DNA of 23,463 bases, taken from NCBI GenBank assembly GCA_947588915.1, contig CANPZA010000008.1, forward strand, positions 1 to 23,463, read 5' to 3'. Positions 7,421 to 15,364 of the stretch are shown piece after piece. The translations under genes were made by a program, and so were the position numbers. The DNA is from an uncultured Clostridia bacterium. GTDB taxonomy: Bacteria > Bacillota_A > Clostridia > TANB77 > CAG-508. The notes under the pieces were generated by a model. The model saw only the letters and a list, made by a program, of their open reading frames with translations, did not search any database and had not been told where the DNA came from. Position 1 is the first letter of the stretch. The number at the start of each line of letters is the position of its first letter.

Positions 7421-8008
7421 TTGAGTAAAAGAAAAAAAGTAATTATAGTAATTAGTATTTTATCATCTATTATTGTAGCATTTATAGGAGGACAAAGTTT
7501 TTCAAAATATATGTCAGAAGTAAGAGGAGATGTAACTACTCAAATTGCTACATGGGATTTTAAAGTAAATGGAGGAATACAAGAAGTACAAACAATTGAA
7601 TTAAATACAACATCTAATAATGAAACATTACTTAATAATAAAATAGCACCAGGTACAAATGGAAGTTTTGATATTACATTAGATTCTACAAATTCAGATG
7701 TTGGTATCGATTATACTATAAAATTTGAAGAGCAAAATTCAAAACCTAAAAATCTCCTATTTATTTATGATAATGAAAAATATTATTCTATATCAGAATT
7801 AGAGGATGTTTTATCAGGAACCATTAATTCTGATGAACAGGATAAAACAAGAATTTTTACAATCAAGTGGGAATGGCCATATGAAACAGGAAATAGTATA
7901 GAAGAAATAATTGCTAATGATAAAATAGATACAATTGATGCACAAAATAAAAGTAATTATTCTTTTAACATAATTGTTTCTGGAACACAGATTTTACCAC
8001 AAACATAA
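7421..8008 (+). CDS. TasA/camelysin-like secreted protein (SipW-type substrate)
   Basis: The gene starts with TTG behind AAAGGGGG. The N-terminus is basic (SKRKKV) followed by a hydrophobic segment and GGQSFSKYMSEVRGDVTT, the 'FSKY.sevrg...A.W.F.v' pattern of TasA/CalY-like proteins processed by SipW-type signal peptidases. The remainder (about residues 35-190) is a predicted single beta-sandwich with 'IAPGTNGSFDITLD' typical of this fold. Such proteins are exported and may form surface fibres. It is followed by a related gene at 8167. It has no Cys and no in-frame CGG. Confidence 0.75.
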   Translation: MSKRKKVIIVISILSSIIVAFIGGQSFSKYMSEVRGDVTTQIATWDFKVNGGIQEVQTIELNTTSNNETLLNNKIAPGTNGSFDITLDSTNSDVGIDYTIKFEEQNSKPKNLLFIYDNEKYYSISELEDVLSGTINSDEQDKTRIFTIKWEWPYETGNSIEEIIANDKIDTIDAQNKSNYSFNIIVSGTQILPQT

Positions 8009-8116
8009 GATAATGTAATAAATTATAAGAAATTTAGGAAGTGTTTATAACAAACATTAATTGGCTAAAAAATCTTTATTCTTATTTATTTTATATTTAA
8101 TTGTAATATTTAAAAA

Positions 8117-8146
8117 GTTAAGGACAAGTAAATATTTGTCCTTAAC
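8117..8146 (+). other. Perfect 11-bp hairpin in the 8009-8166 intergenic leader
   Basis: GTTAAGGACAA (8117-8127) pairs perfectly with TTGTCCTTAAC (8136-8146) across an 8-nt loop. There is no T-tract, and it ends only about 10 nt before the ribosome binding site of the next gene. It is more likely an mRNA leader structure or operator than a terminator. Confidence 0.6.
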
Positions 8147-8166
8147 AAAAATAAAAAGGAGGAATG

Positions 8167-8674
8167 ATGAAAAATAAAAAAAGATTAATTACACGGAAAA
8201 GGATTTGTTATTATTTTTATAATTATTATTGTATTAATGTTGTATTTTTGTGGATACAGTATGGCAAAAGCATATCAAAATACTAATATACAAACAAATG
8301 TAAAAATCGCAGAACCAATATTAATTGTAAAAAATAATCCAGTCATTGAAGTAAATGGAAAAAATGAAAAAGAATATTATAATTTCACAGTAAAAAATTG
8401 TAAAGAAAATGGAGATATTTCACAAATAGAATTAGAATATTATGTAGAAATTATAAAAAATACAGAAGAAGCGATATCATTTAAATTATACAAAAACAAT
8501 GAGGAAATACCTATGGAAAATAATAGAACATCAAATATTCTATTAAAAAGAGGAGAAATACAAGAAGATAATTATAAACTAGAGATTACATATGATAAAA
8601 ATAAAAATCATTCTATAGAAGATATTATACAAGATGTTCAAATAAAAGTGCACTCAGAACAAATAAAATTATAA
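8167..8674 (+). CDS. TasA-like secreted protein, read through a +1 frameshift at CGG (8194)
   Basis: Nine codons (MKNKKRLIT) from the ATG at 8167, well placed behind AAAGGAGG, run into an in-frame CGG at 8194. Skipping the C joins them to GKGFVIIFIIIIVLMLYFCG and the rest, giving 168 residues. The junction rebuilds a textbook signal peptide: the basic n-region comes from frame 0 and the hydrophobic core from frame +1. Neither half works alone, since the downstream frame's first ATG (8237) starts inside the membrane segment. The mature part (MAKAYQNTNIQTNVKIAEPIL...) resembles the TasA-like neighbour at 7421. Frame 0 would continue about 30 codons and stop. Confidence 0.8.
8194..8196 (+). other. 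CGG +1 frameshift site 1 (TasA-like gene)
   Basis: Context: att aca CGG aaa agg. Reading GGA at 8195 as Gly restores the signal peptide and the downstream frame. The P-site codon is ACA. Confidence 0.8.
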
Positions 8675-8828
8675 AGGAGGGAGATAAAGTTACCTTATTT
8701 ATTTTGTAAAAAAAGAATTAAAAAAGCGATAAATATAAATAAAAGATAAAAAATATAAAAATTTTTATAAACTAAAACTATAAAATTTTAGCTTATTTAA
8801 TTGATTAATATATGTATCAATTAAGAAT

Positions 8829-8867
8829 AATTTGTGCAAATTAATTATATATTGATTTGCACAAATT
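8829..8867 (+). terminator. Hairpin, probable terminator of the secreted-protein cluster
   Basis: AATTTGTGCAAAT (8829-8841) pairs with ATTTGCACAAATT (8855-8867) across 13 nt, followed by a T-rich stretch. A smaller hairpin (8799-8805 with 8816-8822) precedes it. No gene is visible between 8675 and 8951. Confidence 0.55.
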
Positions 8868-8951
8868 TATTTGTTTCAAAAATTTATCAAAAACAGTTGA
8901 TATTTTTTGAATTTTAATATAAAATTTATAAGGACAAATAGGAGGCAAAAT

Positions 8952-9613
8952 ATGGTAAATTTACAAGATGTTATTGAAAATAAAGAAGTAGAAGCTTTAA
9001 TCAATGGGGCACAAAAACAATTAGATGGTCTTCGGATATACAGAACACAGTCATAGACATATTTCAATAGTATCACGGAAGAGCAGGAGAAATATTAGAA
9101 ACTTTAGGATATCCCGAAAGAACAGTTGAACTTGCAAAAATCGCAGGATATTTACATGATATTGGAAACTGTGTGAATCGTACAGACCATGCACATAGTG
9201 GAGCAATTTTAAGTTATAACATATTAAAAGATATGGGAATGCCTGTAGAAGAAAGAACACAAATAATGATGGCAATTGGAAATCATGATGAAAATACAGG
9301 AACAGCTGTAAGTGAGATATCAGCTGCAGTTATTTTAGCAGATAAATCTGATGTACACAGAGATAGAGTTTGTAATACTAATTTGTCAACATTTGATATA
9401 CATGATAGAGTAAATTATGCTGTAACAGATGCAGAACTTAAAATTGATAAAAAAGAAAGAAAAATTGTATTAAATTTAAATATTGATACAAAAATATGTC
9501 CAGTTTTAGACTATTTCGAAATTTTTATGGATAGAACCATGATGAGTAAATATGCGGCAAAATATTTAAATATATGGTTTGAATTAGTAATTAATAATAC
9601 TAAATTATTATAG
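8952..9613 (+). CDS. HD-domain phosphohydrolase, read through two +1 frameshifts at CGG (9033, 9076)
   Basis: The start ATG 8952 lies behind ATAGGAGG. Frame 0 gives 27 residues to CGG 9033. The next frame gives 14 residues (GYTEHSHRHISIVS) to CGG 9076. The third frame runs to TAG 9611-9613, for a total of 219 residues. The corrected protein is a standard HD hydrolase: LGYTEHSHRH early, GYLHDIGN (the HD pair), HAHSGA, IGNHDE and ILADKSDVHRDRV. These are metal-binding His/Asp residues of the clostridial HD family that commonly sits beside secDF. Both new residues are Gly (LGYTEH and SGRAGEIL). Without both shifts translation stops after 33 codons. The gene lies 12 nt before secD and is probably co-transcribed with secDF. 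Confidence 0.85.
9033..9035 (+). other. CGG +1 frameshift site 2 (HD gene)
   Basis: Context: ggt ctt CGG ata tac. The corrected product reads LDGLGYTEHSHRH, and the Gly-Tyr-Thr-Glu-His string is conserved in the family. The P-site codon is CTT. Frame 0 meets a stop at 9054-9056. Confidence 0.85.
9076..9078 (+). other. CGG +1 frameshift site 3 (HD gene)
   Basis: Context: gta tca CGG aag agc. The corrected product reads IVSGRAGEILETLGYPERT. It lies 43 nt after site 2 and is in frame only after that shift has happened. The P-site codon is TCA. Confidence 0.85.
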
Positions 9614-9625
9614 TTGGAGGTTAAG

Positions 9626-10996
9626 ATGAAGAAAATAAAAATATTAACAATTATATTAGCAATTATATTAGTTATAATGATAGGATTTTTTGGTATTTAT
9701 GTACAAAAACAAAATAGAATGGAAAACCAAGTAAGAGATTATTCATATGCAATGGATTTAAAAGGAGTAAGAAGTATAAGACTAGAATTAGATAAAGAAA
9801 CTAGTACAGTAGTAAAAGATGCTGAAGGGAATGAAGTATCAGATGCAGATGATTTGACAGATGAAGAATTAACACAAAAAGGATATACTAAAGAAGAAGT
9901 ACCTAATAATACTGAAGAAATGAAAAACATAAATAATTATCAATTATCAAAGAAAATAATAGAACAAAGATTAAAAGATACAGGAGTAGATAATTATATA
10001 ATAAGGTTAGATGAAGAAAATGGAGATATTATAATAGAATTGCCAGAAAATGAACAAATAGGAAATACAATTAGTTTAATTAACTCATCTGGAAAGTTTG
10101 AAATAGCTGATAGCTCTACAAACCAAGTATTAATGGAAAATAGTGATATTAAGAATGCTAGAGTAATGATTGGACAAGCAAGTAGTACATCTACTGGTAG
10201 AAACATATATTTAGAAATTGAGTTTAATCAAGAAGGTAGAAAAAAATTAGAAGATATTACTAATACGTATAAAAAAGTAGAAAATAATACAACACAAACA
10301 GAAGAAGAAACAACACAAGAAAGCGAAGAAGAGAAACAAGTAGTTTTAAAAATAAATGATGAAGAAGTGACTACAACAAGTTTTGAAGAACCAATACAAA
10401 ATGGTATAATACAATTATCAATGGGAAATGCAACAACTGATATTGACACACTTGAGCAAAATCATATGCAAGCATCTAATGTTGCAATTGTATTAAATAC
10501 AGGTAATATGCCATTAAAATATAATATAGAAGAAGATCAATACATTTTTCCAGAAATAACAAGTAATCAAATACAAATAGTAATATATGTTGCAATTGGA
10601 ATAATAGCTATAGGAGTAATTGTACTAATTATTAGATATAAATTATTGGGATTGCTTACATCTATTTCTTATATAGGATTTTTAGCATGTTTATTATTAA
10701 TTACTAGATATACAAATGTTGTATTTGCACAAGAAGGATTTTTAGCAATAGTAATTATAATGTGTTTGAATTATTTATTAATGAACAAATTATTGAAAGA
10801 ATCAAATCAAACAGAAACTTACAAAAAACATTTTATAAAGATATTGCCTATAATTATATTATCAATTGTATTTTGTTTTATAAAATGGTCTCCTATTAGT
10901 AGTTTTGGAATGGTAATGTTCTGGGGATTTGTTTTAATGGTAGTTTATAATATGTTAGTAACTAGTAATTTAATAAAAATCGGAAAGGAAAAATAG
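9626..10996 (+). CDS. secD: Protein translocase subunit SecD
   Basis: SecD forms, with SecF, the proton-driven accessory complex that pulls secreted proteins out of SecYEG. The protein has 456 residues: one N-terminal membrane helix (about 5-25), a large extracytoplasmic P1-type domain (KGVRSIRLELD, then QRLKDTGVDNYIIRLDEENG, GNTISLINSSGKFEIAD), and five C-terminal helices from about residue 315. The ATG at 9626 has GGAGG at proper spacing; an in-frame TTG at 9614 would place the ribosome binding site inside the gene. An acidic insertion (residues about 210-240, Glu/Thr-rich) breaks the P1 region. The next gene, secF, starts 2 nt after the stop. Confidence 0.88.
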   Translation: MKKIKILTIILAIILVIMIGFFGIYVQKQNRMENQVRDYSYAMDLKGVRSIRLELDKETSTVVKDAEGNEVSDADDLTDEELTQKGYTKEEVPNNTEEMKNINNYQLSKKIIEQRLKDTGVDNYIIRLDEENGDIIIELPENEQIGNTISLINSSGKFEIADSSTNQVLMENSDIKNARVMIGQASSTSTGRNIYLEIEFNQEGRKKLEDITNTYKKVENNTTQTEEETTQESEEEKQVVLKINDEEVTTTSFEEPIQNGIIQLSMGNATTDIDTLEQNHMQASNVAIVLNTGNMPLKYNIEEDQYIFPEITSNQIQIVIYVAIGIIAIGVIVLIIRYKLLGLLTSISYIGFLACLLLITRYTNVVFAQEGFLAIVIIMCLNYLLMNKLLKESNQTETYKKHFIKILPIIILSIVFCFIKWSPISSFGMVMFWGFVLMVVYNMLVTSNLIKIGKEK

Positions 10997-10998
10997 AA

Positions 10999-11655
10999 AT
11001 GAAAAATATAAATACTAAAACAAAAATTATTGCATGTATAGTAGCTATTATAATTATAGTAGGATTAATAATAACTTTTACTTTTGGATTGAATTTTGAA
11101 TTAAAATATCAACAATCTAACAAAGTACAAGTGCTATTGGGAAAAGAATTTGAAATAAATGATATAAGACAAATAACTGATGAAATATTTCCAGGACAAG
11201 AAGTAATAATTCAAAAAGCAAGAGAGTTTGAAGATGTTGTGAATATTACTACTAAAGAAATAACTGAAGATCAAAAGAACAACCTAGTAAATAAGCTAAA
11301 TGAAAAATATCAAATAGAGTTAAATGCTGAAAATACTATGATTGCAAATAATCCACATGTAAGAGGAAGAGATATTATTAAACCATATATTGTTCCATTT
11401 ATAATAGCAACTGTAATTATATTAATTTATTTTGCAATTAGATATTATAAATTAAATATATCAAAAACATTATTGATTTCTATTATATCAATTATAATTG
11501 CACAATTAGTTTTGTTAAGTGTTATGGCTATTACACGAATACCAATTGGTAGATTTACTATTTCTCTTGTTTTAATAGTATATATTTTAACATTAATTGG
11601 TTTAACTAACTATTTTGAAAAGAAGTTAAGTAATAAGAAAAATGAGGAAAAATAA
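10999..11655 (+). CDS. secF: Protein translocase subunit SecF, short form
   Basis: The position directly after secD and the content identify it as SecF: an N-terminal membrane helix ending TFGLNFELKYQQ (SecF hallmark 'G.dF.gG' in diverged form), a small extracytoplasmic domain with PGQEVIIQKAREFEDVVNI, and then membrane helices starting at PYIVPFIIATVIILIYFAIRYY. At 218 residues it is much shorter than the usual roughly 290-300. It seems to stop after the fourth helix and lacks the conserved 'ND.ivvfDRIRE' part in recognisable form (the local sequence is TLIGLTNYFEKK). It may be a streamlined lineage-specific version. Confidence 0.75.
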   Translation: MKNINTKTKIIACIVAIIIIVGLIITFTFGLNFELKYQQSNKVQVLLGKEFEINDIRQITDEIFPGQEVIIQKAREFEDVVNITTKEITEDQKNNLVNKLNEKYQIELNAENTMIANNPHVRGRDIIKPYIVPFIIATVIILIYFAIRYYKLNISKTLLISIISIIIAQLVLLSVMAITRIPIGRFTISLVLIVYILTLIGLTNYFEKKLSNKKNEEK

Positions 11656-11660
11656 AAAAG

Positions 11661-11693
11661 AATTGCCTTAGGTTAAATCTAAGGTAATTTTTT
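11661..11693 (+). terminator. Rho-independent terminator after secF
   Basis: A stem AATTGCCTTAG/CTAAGGTAATT (one G:U pair) with a 7-nt loop is followed by eight T residues. It ends the HD-secD-secF operon. Confidence 0.88.
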
Positions 11694-11721
11694 TTCAGCT
11701 TAACAAGAATTGTTATTTATA

Positions 11722-11777
11722 TTTTACATAAAGGTTGAAAGTTATGTAAAATTTTGATATAATAATGTTATATCAAA
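11722..11777 (+). promoter_or_regulatory. Promoter with two perfect inverted repeats, for the gene at 11820
   Basis: -35 TTGAAA (11735-11740) and -10 TATAAT (11758-11763) are spaced 17 nt apart. One 10-bp inverted repeat flanks the -35 (TTTTACATAA 11722-11731 / TTATGTAAAA 11742-11751). A second covers the -10 (TTTGATATAA 11753-11762 / TTATATCAAA 11768-11777). Both would place a dimeric repressor on RNA polymerase contacts, so the gene is probably tightly controlled. Confidence 0.7.
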
Positions 11778-11819
11778 GTTTATCTCTGCTAAAATAGCGT
11801 ATTAAAGGAGGCAATTTGT

Positions 11820-12377
11820 ATGTTAACAAAAGGAAAGTTTTGTTGGACACTATTCATTATTTCAATCGTGTCATTAGCAATGTGGGCTATAGCCCGGATT
11901 AATGCGGTAGAAACATTTGATGATCAGATTGGAGGATATCTTTCAAATTATGCAAAATCAGGCACTGTTGAGGTTGCGGAACAAAATTTGAATGCAGCTA
12001 TTGAATCAGCAAAAGTACAGGGTTTGACAAGAGGACAGATTTCTATTTTTTGTAAGAATCCACAAAATAATATTGGTTTATGGTACAATAATCTTCTGAA
12101 AAGTAGGGATGCACTAAAAAAAGCATCTAAAGAGCCATTAATTAGCCAGTCTATTATTTTGGAAAAACAAAGAAACGGTACAACAGATGGAAACAATTTT
12201 TTTCTTGGAATTCCTTCGGGCATAAGTATTTATCCCTATAATAAACAATTCTTTTGGTGGAGCTTGCTTTCATTTATAGGAATTGTAGCTTTTGCGATAG
12301 CATTAGTATATGTGTATCAAAAGGAAGAAGAAAACGAACCTATATTTAAAACGAAAGATAAACGAGTAACAGCATAG
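11820..12377 (+). CDS. Unknown membrane protein, probably acquired
   Basis: The protein has 185 residues: an N-terminal membrane helix (about 8-27, FCWTLFIISIVSLAMWAIA), an external helical domain, a GIPSGISIYPYNKQFFWW segment and a second helix (about 145-165), then a short charged tail. I do not recognise the family. Base and codon use differ from the neighbours (GCG, CAG, GAG, CGG, GGC appear). It stands alone between a terminator, its own operator-rich promoter and an IS200 remnant, so horizontal acquisition is likely. It holds the only in-frame CGG of the window (11894-11896) that must be read as Arg; shifting there leads within eight codons to a stop. Confidence 0.7.
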   Translation: MLTKGKFCWTLFIISIVSLAMWAIARINAVETFDDQIGGYLSNYAKSGTVEVAEQNLNAAIESAKVQGLTRGQISIFCKNPQNNIGLWYNNLLKSRDALKKASKEPLISQSIILEKQRNGTTDGNNFFLGIPSGISIYPYNKQFFWWSLLSFIGIVAFAIALVYVYQKEEENEPIFKTKDKRVTA

Positions 12378-12419
12378 GCAAAAAAGCAGAGAAAAATTGA
12401 GATATGAATATATCTAAAA

Positions 12420-12453
12420 TGTAGGCAGGACCTGTAAAAAGGTTCTGCCTACA
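12420..12453 (+). terminator. Strong hairpin after the acquired membrane-protein gene
   Basis: A 14-bp stem (12420-12433 with 12440-12453, one G:U pair) closes a 6-nt loop. It is GC-richer than the surroundings and has no clear T-tract. It may be a terminator brought in with the gene. Confidence 0.6.
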
Positions 12454-12759
12454 GCATATTAAAAATAATATAAGACAAATAATTTTTAGGATAATAAAAA
12501 GCAAGAGATATTATAAACTAGATATATTAAAAACATTATCAGGATAAATACATGAATTTTTCTGAACGAGCCTCAAATAAAGTAATATCAATAATTACCA
12601 ACTTTTTAAAATATAAAATCATGATATAAATATTGATATATTAACGTTTTTAGGGTATAACTTATTAGATACTGAAAAATCAATATTTTTATTAAATGTA
12701 ATTTCTAATGAAAAACGTAATCTTTATTCAAAAATCTATATATATTGATATAACTTAAT

Positions 12760-12908
12760 TATACGATTTTTTTAAAAACTTTAAAACAGATACGCAAGAA
12801 TCTATGGAAAGATAAATTTTGGAGTTAAAGTTTTTGTTTGATTACAACAGGAGGACACCTATAGAGGTAATAAAAAAATATATAGAAAGTCAAGGCGAAA
12901 GAGATTGA
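12760..12908 (+). pseudogene. C-terminal remnant of an IS200/IS605-family TnpA transposase
   Basis: Broken frames read RKNLWKDKFWS (about 12791-12824), SFCLITTGG (about 12828-12854) and TPIEVIKKYIESQGERD, ending in TGA at 12906-12908. In order this matches the tail of Y1-type IS200/IS605 TnpA ('..LW..KFWS.SF....TG...(E)VIKKYIE.QG..'). An in-frame TAA and a shift at GGAGG separate the pieces. There is no CGG at the breaks, so this is ordinary decay. The rest of 12454-13042 is AT-rich with no gene that I can support. Confidence 0.6.
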
Positions 12909-12994
12909 ACATAGCATATAAATTTAGAATATATACAAACTTTGTAAAATTATTTAAAAAACTTTCAAAAAACTATACAAAATTAAAAAAGTAA

Positions 12995-13003
12995 TGATAT
13001 AAT
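12995..13003 (+). promoter_or_regulatory. Extended -10 promoter element of the mutL operon
   Basis: TGATATAAT (an extended -10, TGn-TATAAT) lies 40 nt before the mutL ATG. The -35 region is weak, which an extended -10 can compensate. GGAGG (13034-13038) is the ribosome binding site. Confidence 0.55.
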
Positions 13004-13042
13004 AAATGCTAAAGAAAAGTTTTTTAAAAAGCGGAGGATAAA

Positions 13043-15352
13043 ATGGGAAATATAGTATTATTAGATGAACTAACAATAAATAAAATAGCAGCAGGAGAAG
13101 TAATAGAAAGACCAGCATCAGTTGTTAAAGAAATGATGGAAAATTCAATAGATGCAGGAGCTAACAATATTACAGTAGAAATAAAAAATGGAGGAATATC
13201 ATATATAAAAATAACAGACAATGGAAAAGGAATAGCACAAGATGACTTAGAAATCGCCTTTGAAAGACATGCAACAAGTAAAATTAGAGTAGCAGATGAT
13301 TTAAATACAGTTACTTCTATGGGATTTAGAGGAGAAGCATTAGCTAGTATTGCAGCAATTAGTAATATAGAAATGATATCTAAAACAGATATGCAAGAAA
13401 CAGGATATAGAATAGTAGTAGAAGGTGGAGAAGTTTTAGAAAAAGAAGAAATAGGTTGTCAAACAGGAACATCTATTACTGTTAGAAACTTATTCTATAA
13501 TACACCTGTAAGATATAAATTCTTAAAAAAAGACTATACAGAATCAGGATATATTGAAGATGTTGTAACAAGAATAGCATTAATAAATCCTAATATTGCA
13601 ATTAAATTAATAAATACTGGTAAAACCGTAATCCAAACAAATGGAAGTGGAAATCTAAAAGATGTGATATATAGCATATATGGAAAAGATGTAGCAAATG
13701 GAATCATGGAAGTTGAATATAAATATGAAGATATCAATATATCAGGGGTAATTGGAAAGCCAGAGATTGCAAGATCAAACCGTTCAAACCAATTATTCTT
13801 CGTAAACAAAAGATATATAAAAGATAAAACACTAACAGCAGCAACAGAACAAGCATATAAAGGATTAATACCAATAGGAAAATTTGGATTTATAGTACTA
13901 AATATTGAAATAAACCCAGCAAAAGTAGATGTAAATGTACATCCGGCAAAACTAGAAGTACGATTTGAAGAAGAAAACAAAGTATTTCAGTCTATTTACC
14001 ATGCAATAAAAGATACATTACTAAAAAATGATTTAGTATCAGGAGTTTCTCCAAAACATGGAATGAGTAATTTTGAAACAATAAATACTTATAAAGAAAA
14101 AAATGAAAATGACAGTAATGGACTATTTGGATTCAGAAAGCAAAATGAAGAAAAAATTGAAAAATATACAGATGAAGAAAGTAAAATAAAAACAAATAAA
14201 ATATTAGAAAATTCAGAAAAAGAAGAAACTATAAAAATAGGTTCACCAATTGATACATCAGATGTATTAGAAAAATTAAGAAAATTAAAAGAAGAAATGG
14301 AAAATGAATTAAAACAAAAAAGTATAACACCTATAACAATAGAAGAACCAAAAACAGAATACGAATTAGAAGAAAATAAAGAAGAAATAGATACTGAAAA
14401 AATAGAGGATAAAGAAAATCAAAATATAGAAAATAAAGAACCAATAGAAGAAATTAATCTTGAACAACCTGAAGAAACGATAGAAAAAGTTGAAACACCA
14501 ATAACAGAAGAGTTTGAACAAATAAAAGAAAAAGTAGAAGAACTTAATAATAATCCACAAATTATATCAAATGATTTCAATGAAATGTATACCAAATTAT
14601 TTGGAACACCACCAGTAATAGATTTACATCAAAAAGATAGTGAACAAATAGAACAAGAAATTGAAAAAGTAGAAGATATAAAAATAGAAAATGCACAAGA
14701 AGAAAATAAAGAAGAAATAGAAACAGTAGATTTAAAAAAAGATAATATATCAGTATTTGAAGAAGAACCTAAAAATATAATATATAAATTTATTGGAATT
14801 GTATTTAATACATATATAATATTAGAAATAGACAATGAAATGTATATATTAGATCAACATGCAGCACATGAAAGAATTATTTATGAAAGAGTAAAGAAAA
14901 ACTATTATAGTAATCAAAGCAAAGATTCTCAAATGCTACTATTACCAGACATCATTACATTAACACATAAAGAAATGGAATTAGCTAGAGAAAATATGGG
15001 AATGTTTGAACAAGCAGGTTTTACATTAGAGGAATTTGGAGAAAACACAATAAAATTAAATGGAGTACCAACAATATGTTTTGACTTAGATACAAAAGAA
15101 TTATTTTTAGAAACATTAGATGAAATAAATACAGTTTCTAGAACATCTAAACAAGAAAAAGAAGAAAGATTTATTGCAACTGTAGCATGCAAAGCAGCAG
15201 TAAAAGCAAATATGGCATTAGATGAAAAAGAAGTAACATCATTAATGGATGACTTATTGGAATTACCAAATCCATTTACTTGTCCACATGGAAGACCAAC
15301 TGTTATAAAAATGTCAAAATATGAAATAGAAAGAAAATTTGCAAGAAAATAG
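13043..15352 (+). CDS. mutL: DNA mismatch repair protein MutL
   Basis: MutL couples MutS mismatch recognition to strand incision. Residues 1-330 are the GHKL ATPase: NKIAAGEVIERPASVVKEMMENSIDAGA, DNGKGI, FERHATSKI and GFRGEALASIAAIS are all intact. The C-terminal domain (from about 575) has DQHAAHERIIYE, the endonuclease metal motif DQHA(X)2E(X)4E, plus ACKAAVKAN and CPHGRP. It is therefore a nicking MutL, as expected where MutH is absent. At 769 residues it is long because of a low-complexity Glu/Lys/Ile/Asn linker of about 220 residues (roughly 350-570). It leads an operon with the next three genes. The 2.3-kb gene has no in-frame CGG and no frameshift. Confidence 0.97.
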   Translation: MGNIVLLDELTINKIAAGEVIERPASVVKEMMENSIDAGANNITVEIKNGGISYIKITDNGKGIAQDDLEIAFERHATSKIRVADDLNTVTSMGFRGEALASIAAISNIEMISKTDMQETGYRIVVEGGEVLEKEEIGCQTGTSITVRNLFYNTPVRYKFLKKDYTESGYIEDVVTRIALINPNIAIKLINTGKTVIQTNGSGNLKDVIYSIYGKDVANGIMEVEYKYEDINISGVIGKPEIARSNRSNQLFFVNKRYIKDKTLTAATEQAYKGLIPIGKFGFIVLNIEINPAKVDVNVHPAKLEVRFEEENKVFQSIYHAIKDTLLKNDLVSGVSPKHGMSNFETINTYKEKNENDSNGLFGFRKQNEEKIEKYTDEESKIKTNKILENSEKEETIKIGSPIDTSDVLEKLRKLKEEMENELKQKSITPITIEEPKTEYELEENKEEIDTEKIEDKENQNIENKEPIEEINLEQPEETIEKVETPITEEFEQIKEKVEELNNNPQIISNDFNEMYTKLFGTPPVIDLHQKDSEQIEQEIEKVEDIKIENAQEENKEEIETVDLKKDNISVFEEEPKNIIYKFIGIVFNTYIILEIDNEMYILDQHAAHERIIYERVKKNYYSNQSKDSQMLLLPDIITLTHKEMELARENMGMFEQAGFTLEEFGENTIKLNGVPTICFDLDTKELFLETLDEINTVSRTSKQEKEERFIATVACKAAVKANMALDEKEVTSLMDDLLELPNPFTCPHGRPTVIKMSKYEIERKFARK

Positions 15353-15364
15353 AAAGGGATATAT

